Virus record (IMG/VR): IMGVR_UViG_3300009163_000093
Location: 1 to 35,758 of that record
Source: a virus
DNA: 35,758 bases
Direction: 5' to 3' (one strand)
This document shows positions 31,088-35,758 of the stretch, piece by piece. Numbering within the stretch: position 1 is the first letter of the stretch; every line of letters starts with the position of its first letter. A model generated the notes under the pieces. That model was not told the origin of the DNA and ran no database searches. It was given only the letters and a program-made list of their open reading frames with translations. The position numbers and the translations under genes were made by a program.

Positions 31088-31115
31088 TTGACAAACCCAC
31101 AACCCAAACTATAAC
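31088..31115 (+). promoter_or_regulatory. Orphan promoter directly next to the inverted HNH gene
   Basis: TTGACA (31088-31093), 16-nt spacer, TATAAC (31110-31115). The next base begins the stop codon of the minus-strand HNH gene, and no ATG follows as it does at the other promoters. It would now make antisense RNA to the HNH gene, or read through toward rIIB. Confidence 0.65.
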
Positions 31116-31832
31116 TTAAATTGCTGCCCCTTTTTTAAGATTATCATCTGCCCAAAGAGGTTGAAGATTTAAATAATGATTAGCTTCCCACGGATTATTT
31201 GAGTTTTTAACGAACCAGTTTAAGGGTATTTTATGGTCAATGTGCCATTCTCCATGATTATCCCAAGTCATACCCTCTTTCCACAGAGATTCTATGTGTG
31301 ACTTGAATTGTTCTAAAGAGCAGCCAAGATATTCTAATGAGCGTAATTTTTTATCTTTTTTAACTGCATTAGTTACTCTGTGAATTCCGTTTCTAACAAG
31401 ATTAGCCAATCTAAAAAGCAAATCATTTTTATATCTTTTCTTTGTTGATTTTATAACGTTTTGGACGTGCTTTTCTTTGTTTTTCTTTCTCCATTCTGTA
31501 GATACTTCATTCATCTTTTCAGAATTTTTATAATAGTATTTTCTTTTATAGGCTTTAGCTTTATCTTTATTATTTTCCACCCATTGATTATTATATAATT
31601 TAATTTTATCTTTATTATTTACCGCCCATTGTTTTTTACAAGCTTTTGATTTACCTTTGTTATTTTCAAGCCACTTTTTATTATATTGAATTTTCTTTTC
31701 AATATTTTGATTATACCAGTCTTTATTAATTTTATTAACACAACATTTGCAACGAGCCAAAGGTTTGCCATTACGAACGTGAAAATCGTTTACATTTTTT
31801 TCTTCCTTGCATAATAAACAGATTTTCTTCAT
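31116..31832 (-). CDS. HNH endonuclease with repeated basic linker
   Basis: A 238-aa protein. Zinc-ribbon start (ICLLCKEEKNVNDFH … RCKCCVNK). Then about five tandem ~15-residue repeats of the type K-W-x2-NNKxK (WLENNKGK, WAVNNKDK, WVENNKDK, YYKNSEK, WRKKNKEK), probably a DNA-gripping linker. The C-terminal HNH-like core is EWHIDHKIPLNWF … NHYLNLQPLWADDNLKKG. Such proteins act as phage homing endonucleases. It is inverted between rIIA and rIIB, with the 3' end abutting a promoter, which fits a mobile insertion. Confidence 0.85.
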   Translation of the reverse strand: MKKICLLCKEEKNVNDFHVRNGKPLARCKCCVNKINKDWYNQNIEKKIQYNKKWLENNKGKSKACKKQWAVNNKDKIKLYNNQWVENNKDKAKAYKRKYYYKNSEKMNEVSTEWRKKNKEKHVQNVIKSTKKRYKNDLLFRLANLVRNGIHRVTNAVKKDKKLRSLEYLGCSLEQFKSHIESLWKEGMTWDNHGEWHIDHKIPLNWFVKNSNNPWEANHYLNLQPLWADDNLKKGAAI

Positions 31833-31860
31833 ATAGAAAATTACACATAAAAAACAATGA

Positions 31861-31874
31861 TTTCTAATTAGAAA
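31861..31874. other. Perfect 14-nt palindrome between HNH and rIIB promoter
   Basis: TTTCTAATTAGAAA, five bases upstream of the rIIB -35 and 29 bases upstream of the HNH start codon. It is placed where one protein could control both divergent genes. Confidence 0.5.
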
Positions 31875-31878
31875 ACAC

Positions 31879-31907
31879 TTGACGACATCTCATTTCTCCT
31901 GTATTGT
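31879..31907 (+). promoter_or_regulatory. Promoter of rIIB with a normal leader
   Basis: TTGACG (31879-31884), 17-nt spacer, TATTGT (31902-31907). The ATG at 31944 is 36 nt further, so this mRNA has a leader of about 30 nt with no clear Shine-Dalgarno. The leader contains a TATAACCTCAAA piece similar to TATAACTTAAAT at 31110. Confidence 0.65.
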
Positions 31908-31943
31908 ATCATATAACCTCAAAATCCAAAACCAATAACTAAA

Positions 31944-32936
31944 ATGAATTATATCATTAACAACGCAGGCATTGTCCTATTCATCGACAACAAGCCCATC
32001 AAATTCGAGAAGGGTTCCAATCAATACGCCAAAATCATTGAGGCATTTGACCTTCCCGAAAGCCAGCAAGAAGCTGCAATTCGTAAAGCACTCGAAAAGA
32101 CCGCTGAGCGTGTTGAAAAGAATGGATTTAAAATCTCTCCAGAAGAGGTTCTCTACAAGGGCGAAACTCTTCCAAAAGCTCTTGCAGACAAGGTGCGATC
32201 CATTCATCGTGAAGGTTTGCCGCTCAATTTGTTTGAGAAGTTTTGGCAAAACCTTCAAGACAATCCTTCTGCCTCTTCTGTAAACGAACTCTATGAATTC
32301 CTTGCTTACAAGGAACTCCCCATCACTGATGATGGCTGTTTCCTTGCTTACAAGGGCTTGGAAAACGATTTCTGGAGCATCAGTGGCAACAAGGCAACCA
32401 AGGTTGTTAAAGGCATTGTAGATGAACGTGGCCGTATTCTCAACACTGTTGGCGCAGAGATTGAAGTGAAACGTCGCGATGTTGACGACAATCGCGATCA
32501 CCACTGTTCATTTGGTCTTCATGTTGGCAGTCTCGACTATGCTCGCGACTTTGCTCATGGTTCTGTTGTGGTGGTCAAGGTGAATCCAAAGGACGTTGTG
32601 AGCGTTCCAAAGGACTACTCTTGCCAAAAGTGCCGAGTTTCAGCTTACAAGGTTGTTTCTGTGTTTGAGCAGGAAATCAAAGCTCCTGTTGTTGACGAAA
32701 GCAATGAACCTTTGCAGAACGAAACTGTTCAGAGTCGCTGTGATTTTTTGGATCGTATTGATAAGTATCTTGAGGGCGTAAAGAAGAAAGGTTACTCCTC
32801 TGTGACTGTTCGCAAAATTCAGAACAGCTTCTCTCCTGAATACCCTTCAAAGAATCGAGTATTGGAAGCGCTTGATGATCTTGGATACTTCTGGGTCGAA
32901 GGAGATGAAGGACTAGAGATTGACTTGGAAGACTAA
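31944..32936 (+). CDS. rIIB: rIIB-like protein
   Basis: A 330-aa protein. The central region follows T4 rIIB: LYEFLAYKELPITDDGCFLA, YKGLENDFWS, a DVDDNRDHHCSFGLHVGSLD segment (H-x-C-S-x-G-L-H-V) and VVVVKVNPKDVVSVPKDYSC with QKCRVSAYKVV. T4 rIIB works with rIIA at the membrane. The N-terminal 110 residues are helical and not shared. A C-terminal extension (DFLDRIDKYLEGVKKKGYSS … RKIQNSF) may be a small helix-turn-helix-like unit. A strong terminator ends the unit. Confidence 0.85.
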   Translation: MNYIINNAGIVLFIDNKPIKFEKGSNQYAKIIEAFDLPESQQEAAIRKALEKTAERVEKNGFKISPEEVLYKGETLPKALADKVRSIHREGLPLNLFEKFWQNLQDNPSASSVNELYEFLAYKELPITDDGCFLAYKGLENDFWSISGNKATKVVKGIVDERGRILNTVGAEIEVKRRDVDDNRDHHCSFGLHVGSLDYARDFAHGSVVVVKVNPKDVVSVPKDYSCQKCRVSAYKVVSVFEQEIKAPVVDESNEPLQNETVQSRCDFLDRIDKYLEGVKKKGYSSVTVRKIQNSFSPEYPSKNRVLEALDDLGYFWVEGDEGLEIDLED

Positions 32937-32965
32937 TCGCAGTCTTTTAAATCAAAAAAAATTAG

Positions 32966-32996
32966 GGAGCCAAGTTTAACGCTTGGCTCCTTTTTT
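32966..32996 (+). terminator. Rho-independent terminator after rIIB
   Basis: 9-bp stem GGAGCCAAG (32966-32974) with CTTGGCTCC (32982-32990), 7-nt loop, then six T (32991-32996). An A-rich run on the other side could let it work in both directions. Confidence 0.92.
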
Positions 32997-33033
32997 GCGT
33001 TCATCTTGTCGGCGACTAGTGTATATAATTGAT

Positions 33034-33309
33034 ATGGCACTTTCTTCGGCTCCACAAACATATCAAGGCATGGCTATTGGAGCATTTGGTTCAACTATTA
33101 TTACTGGCACAGACGTTTTCACTGGAAATTGGGGAGCTATCAGAAGCTTAGACTCAGGTTTTATTTTTAACGCTGGAACTAAAACATCAAATATAGAAAA
33201 TGATTCCTATTTTAACGGCAAAACTTTCACTGTTCCCTCTGAAATTGTTGGTAACTTTACTGGAATTCAATTATCAAGTGGTTCATGTATTGCTATTAAA
33301 GCTGTTTAA
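33034..33309 (+). CDS. Small structural-type protein
   Basis: A 91-aa protein from the ATG at 33034 (MALSSAPQTYQGMAIGAFGS). Earlier in-frame codons run through the terminator and are rejected. Ala/Gly/Ser/Thr-rich beta pattern (TTIITGTDVF-like, SIIEN, GIQLSSGSCIAIKAV) as in small phage decoration or tail-tip-linked proteins. A TATAAT (33024-33029) stands 4 nt before the start, again leaderless-like, but no good -35 is seen. Three nt before the fibre gene. Confidence 0.6.
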   Translation: MALSSAPQTYQGMAIGAFGSTIITGTDVFTGNWGAIRSLDSGFIFNAGTKTSNIENDSYFNGKTFTVPSEIVGNFTGIQLSSGSCIAIKAV

Positions 33310-33312
33310 AAA

Positions 33313-34170
33313 ATGATTAAAATAGGCCCAGGACTAGGATCAATGTATTTTTCTGGTAGAAAAAGTGGTGCGCCAGCATTTGTTGGGCCGCTGGATGCTC
33401 TTGTTGGGCAGGGTGCAACCGTTGCTAGGGCGTATTCGCAACGCAGGCTACTTACATCCTACACGGGAGCCGCAGACATCCTTCGAGGCGATGGCACAGG
33501 TTCGCCAGAGGCTACAATCAACTACCTCGCAAGCGGTGATTACGATTTGACCGCCGCAGAAGCGGCACGAGTGGCTGGCGGCGGATCGCAAGCCTTTAGA
33601 AAAACTTGGTATGACCAGACTGGCAACAGTGATGCCACACAAGGAACCGCAGCCAAACAGCCGTTTTTCACGACAAGCGTAAGAGCCAAGGGTGCTATTG
33701 GCGGCATTGATAGCCCCGATTGCTACTTGTCATTTAGCGGAAGCATCGCGCAGCCGTTTTTTATCTACGCTATTGTCACCTTTACGTCAGCAGGGGCTAA
33801 CCGCTACGTTGTAGGAGGCACATCTACCGCAGCTACCTATTTGCGATGTGGAAGTCTAGCCACTTTGACCGCAAATTATGGAGCCAGTCTTGTAAGTGTC
33901 GGAGGCGCAGATAGCGCCGATTCATTAGCTCTACTCGGTAATGGTGGATCGAGTAAACTTTACAACAACGGAACCATTGTTGTGTCTGGAAATGCTGGTT
34001 CATCCTTGATGCCATCATCTTCGCGCATCGGCTCTGGTGGAACAGGTCTTTCATCTTGGTTTACGGATGCGGAAAACACTATTTCGGAACTGATTATTTT
34101 TACAGGTGATCCCACGCTTCTTGCTGGGTGGAGTGACTTTGAAACTGCCGCGAGGGCTTACTACGCATGA
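33313..34170 (+). CDS. Tail fibre / adhesin with arabinofuranosidase-B-like (LamG-type) domain
   Basis: A 285-aa protein. The first ~20 codons are AT-rich phage-type DNA (MIKIGPGLGSMYFSGRKSG), then composition turns GC-rich. The body has the pattern of the ArabFuran-catalytic/concanavalin-type domains of phage fibres: ARAYSQRRLLTSYTGAADIL, TWYDQTGNSDATQGTAAKQP, and the closing ISELIIFTGDPTLLAG. Receptor or glycan binding is the likely role; catalysis is not shown. The GC-rich block seems to be a replaced module. Confidence 0.7.
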   Translation: MIKIGPGLGSMYFSGRKSGAPAFVGPLDALVGQGATVARAYSQRRLLTSYTGAADILRGDGTGSPEATINYLASGDYDLTAAEAARVAGGGSQAFRKTWYDQTGNSDATQGTAAKQPFFTTSVRAKGAIGGIDSPDCYLSFSGSIAQPFFIYAIVTFTSAGANRYVVGGTSTAATYLRCGSLATLTANYGASLVSVGGADSADSLALLGNGGSSKLYNNGTIVVSGNAGSSLMPSSSRIGSGGTGLSSWFTDAENTISELIIFTGDPTLLAGWSDFETAARAYYA

Positions 34171-34520
34171 TCCGCTACATTCCATCCTCTGCTGCCGAAG
34201 AGTTGAGCCGTGCGCTTTACGCCTTGGCCCGACCACTGACCATCCGCCAAGAAGGCGATACCGAGTTTATGTTTGGCTGGATAGATGATGCGAACAACCA
34301 ACGCTGGATCGAAGTGCATGACGATTTTTCCATCGTTGTCCACCCCGACGCCGAACTCGGCCCCATCGCGGACATCCTGCAACCGTGGATCGACGCAGGG
34401 AAACTACCGCCCGACACCAACACGCAACTCGCCGCAGTCATCGAGTCCAAGAGGGGCAATGCACGGAACTGGAGCGCAGGGAAAATTTTTAGATGTAGAT
34501 TTAAGTCCTACAGCAAATAG
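34167..34520 (+). CDS. GC-rich small protein, C-terminally altered at a recombination junction
   Basis: A 117-aa protein in ATGA overlap with the adhesin (MIRYIPSSAAEELSRALYAL). It looks like a small fibre partner or chaperone. The first ~105 residues (to about 34482) are GC-rich; the last dozen (KIFRCRFKSYSK) are an out-of-frame reading of the AT-rich fibre remnant that follows. So the imported cassette ends inside this gene and the natural C-terminus is lost. Function unknown. Confidence 0.5.
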   Translation: MIRYIPSSAAEELSRALYALARPLTIRQEGDTEFMFGWIDDANNQRWIEVHDDFSIVVHPDAELGPIADILQPWIDAGKLPPDTNTQLAAVIESKRGNARNWSAGKIFRCRFKSYSK

Positions 34521-34965
34521 CAATAATAGACCATTCTTTGTTCTTGCAGTGGTTAATGTGGCTACTTCGTCATCAATAAGGGTTTTGCTTGGTAATGCAC
34601 TTAACTCTACTTATTACATTCGCCAGAGTTCAGTTTCTTTTCAAAGTGCTTGGCCAATATCTTTAGCGAATTATATCAATATCGGAGGGATTGGAAAAAA
34701 GACTCTTGGAGCTTGGGTTAACTTTGCGTCTTCTACTAACTATCTTGACGGGGTATATCAGACAGAAGGAGATACTGGAAGTGATAGCCTTGAGGGCTTT
34801 TTGTCAATCAGTCGGATCGGAAGAGGTAGTTCAAGCGCCACGGGTTGGTTTAATACCGCCAATCAAGCTATCTCAGAGTTTATAGTATTCAATAACGACC
34901 CAACATTGCTTCCAGGTTGGCCAGCATTTATAGCTGCTCAGAACGCACACTTTGGTATTGCATGA
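34486..34965 (+). pseudogene. C-terminal remnant of the original tail fibre gene
   Basis: AT-rich coding sequence in the same phase as 33313 but cut off from it by a stop at 34168. It reads FLDVDLSPTANSNNRPFFVL … and ends FNTANQAISEFIVFNNDPTL, LPGWPAFIAAQNAHFG. This is homologous in order and sequence to the second half of the adhesin upstream (ISELIIFTGDPTLLAGWSDF). No good start codon exists after the junction, although an open frame reaches back to 34285 through the neighbouring GC-rich gene. Most likely the displaced end of the native fibre gene. Confidence 0.65.
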
Positions 34966-34981
34966 GAAATCCCGCCCTTTT

Positions 34982-35758
34982 TTATCGTATTGAAACTCCC
35001 GTAAATCTAAAACCATTGTCAAACGGCCTGATAAACAATCCCGTGGGCTGATTTAAAATGCTGATTTTACGATTAAATTCTCTAACAAGGTGGTCGCGAT
35101 AGTCTGCTCTGTTTGCGCCAGAATTTGAAACAAACAATCCAGTCACATTAGCTCTATAAGTTTGCCAAGCTCCAGAGCCAGTTGCGTAGCTTGAATGGAT
35201 GTCTGCTTTTAGAATGTTAGGATTAGTGTAAGATGGTGCGGGAGATGGACAATCAGAGAGTGAACCTATGCCATCAAAATAGAGATATGTACTGGTGCTA
35301 TAAATAAAATATCCATTATAAAGTGTTGTTTGGCAAATATCCGCATAGGCAATATCAGAACTTGAAAAAGAAGCTTGATTTGTGTAAATCGTTAAAGAAC
35401 CACCGCTGCAATCTGTTCCAACATGAGCGTAAGAAGCCCCAAACACAGTAGGCGCACCAATATTATTACAATAATAAATGGTTCCGTTATAAACGAAATA
35501 GCCAGTATAAGGCATTGTTGTGGATGAATCTAAATAAGCATTGCATAAATCACTAAAAGAGGCGCAGGTTGTATAAAGTGTTAAGGGACTACCATTACAG
35601 TCTGATCCAAGGTAAGAATAAACCGTTGGTGGCGGCGGCGTTGGTGGCGGCGTTGGTGGCGGCGTTGGTGGCGGCGGCGTTGGAGCAGATGTACGAGACG
35701 TGGTAGGTGGAGGCGAATTTGCAGTAGGACAAGCAGTAGAATAAGCAGTAGAATAAGA
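34982..35758 (-). CDS. Proline-rich adhesin with Cys/Tyr-rich repeats, partial at the window end
   Basis: The frame stays open on the minus strand to the last base of the window, so the start lies beyond it. From the window end inward: STAYSTAYSTACPTA repeats, a Pro/Thr linker (SPPPTTSRTSAPTPPPP and PPPT repeats), then two copies of a ~60-residue unit. Copy 1 runs YSYLGSDCNGSPLTLYTTCA to GYFVYNGTIYYCNNIG; copy 2 runs YAHVGTDCSGGSLTIYTNQA to GYFIYSTSTYLYFDGIG. A basic C-terminal part ends in TGVSIR. The linker is like that of the fibre at 3371-5254. Inferred role: tail fibre or surface adhesin. Confidence 0.65.
   Translation of the reverse strand, partial: SYSTAYSTACPTANSPPPTTSRTSAPTPPPPTPPPTPPPTPPPPTVYSYLGSDCNGSPLTLYTTCASFSDLCNAYLDSSTTMPYTGYFVYNGTIYYCNNIGAPTVFGASYAHVGTDCSGGSLTIYTNQASFSSSDIAYADICQTTLYNGYFIYSTSTYLYFDGIGSLSDCPSPAPSYTNPNILKADIHSSYATGSGAWQTYRANVTGLFVSNSGANRADYRDHLVREFNRKISILNQPTGLFIRPFDNGFRFTGVSIR
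35629..35756. repeat. Tandem short repeats in the partial adhesin
   Basis: GGTGGCGGCGTT units (about 35629-35685) encode the Pro/Thr linker on the minus strand. GCAGTAGAATAA-type units at the window edge encode STAY repeats. Confidence 0.75.

Noticed and set aside
32983-33033. Upstream start of the 33034 gene
   Set aside because: It would translate the 3' half of the terminator hairpin, and a TATAAT lies between it and the ATG at 33034.
34285-34485. N-terminal part of the open frame reaching into the fibre remnant
   Set aside because: It is a shadow of the GC-rich gene at 34167 in another phase; its Ser/Pro/Thr/Arg-rich text has no relation to the fibre part.
1-35758. CRISPR array or tRNA genes
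   Set aside because: No regularly spaced repeats of 24-40 nt and no cloverleaf-like segments seen by eye.
1-35758. Bacteroidetes host, suggested by A-rich, Shine-Dalgarno-free starts
   Set aside because: The promoters are TTGACA/TATAAT with 16-18 nt spacing, not the TTG/TAnnTTTG type of that phylum; the host stays open.

Overview
The window is a stretch of an AT-rich tailed-phage (Caudoviricetes) genome. Evidence is the lambda-type tail-tip cassette in the order L-K-I-J plus a fibre, T4-type rIIA and rIIB homologues, dense packing of small genes with ATGA/TAATG overlaps, and no ribosomal, tRNA or cell-metabolism operons. No tRNA or CRISPR was seen. The host cannot be named. Starts have essentially no Shine-Dalgarno motif and promoters are sigma70-like (TTGACA/TATAAT). 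A phage-encoded ECF sigma factor resembles ECF proteins of the Planctomycetes/Verrucomicrobia type, so a host of that kind is a weak guess.

Layout. 1-3389 (+): end of a large glycosyltransferase split by a frameshift, a conserved phage protein, a GNAT acetyltransferase and two overlapping small genes. 3371-11325 (-): tail fibre, J-like tip protein, I-like, JAMM-protease K-like and Fe-S-type L-like minor tail protein. 11324-14180 (+): GNAT-like protein, PD-(D/E)xK nuclease, sulfotransferase and glycosyltransferase, probably a surface- or glycan-modifying group. 14230-19503 (+): small genes, a lipoprotein, the ECF sigma factor, UV-damage endonuclease, ThyX, a dual-specificity phosphatase and a holin-like peptide, ending at a strong terminator. 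19512-20210 (-): Zn-peptidase-like protein. 20237-28912 (+): 2OG-Fe(II) oxygenase, many small accessory proteins, a YopX-like gene interrupted by an HNH gene, and a macro-domain protein. 28599-32936: two structured non-coding stretches, rIIA, an inverted HNH gene and rIIB, closed by a terminator. 33034-35758: receptor-binding/tail-fibre genes with a GC-rich imported cassette and a partial proline-rich adhesin on the minus strand.

Two observations stand out. (1) Just upstream of rIIA, 28931-28971 is a near copy of the 23S rRNA GTPase-associated centre (the L11/thiostrepton/EF-G site). The first 29 nt match E. coli 1057-1085 at 27 positions, the equivalents of A1067 and A1095 are kept, and the apparent U1082/A1086 change is compensatory (C/G). 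It sits in a roughly 180-nt non-coding, structured region, so the phage may make an rRNA-mimic RNA. (2) At least eight genes share one promoter geometry, TTGACN-N16/18-TANNNT-N5/6-ATG (one -10 is CATAAT). This puts the transcription start on or next to the start codon, so the phage appears to use leaderless mRNAs as a systematic expression mode, with operonic genes downstream coupled by overlaps.
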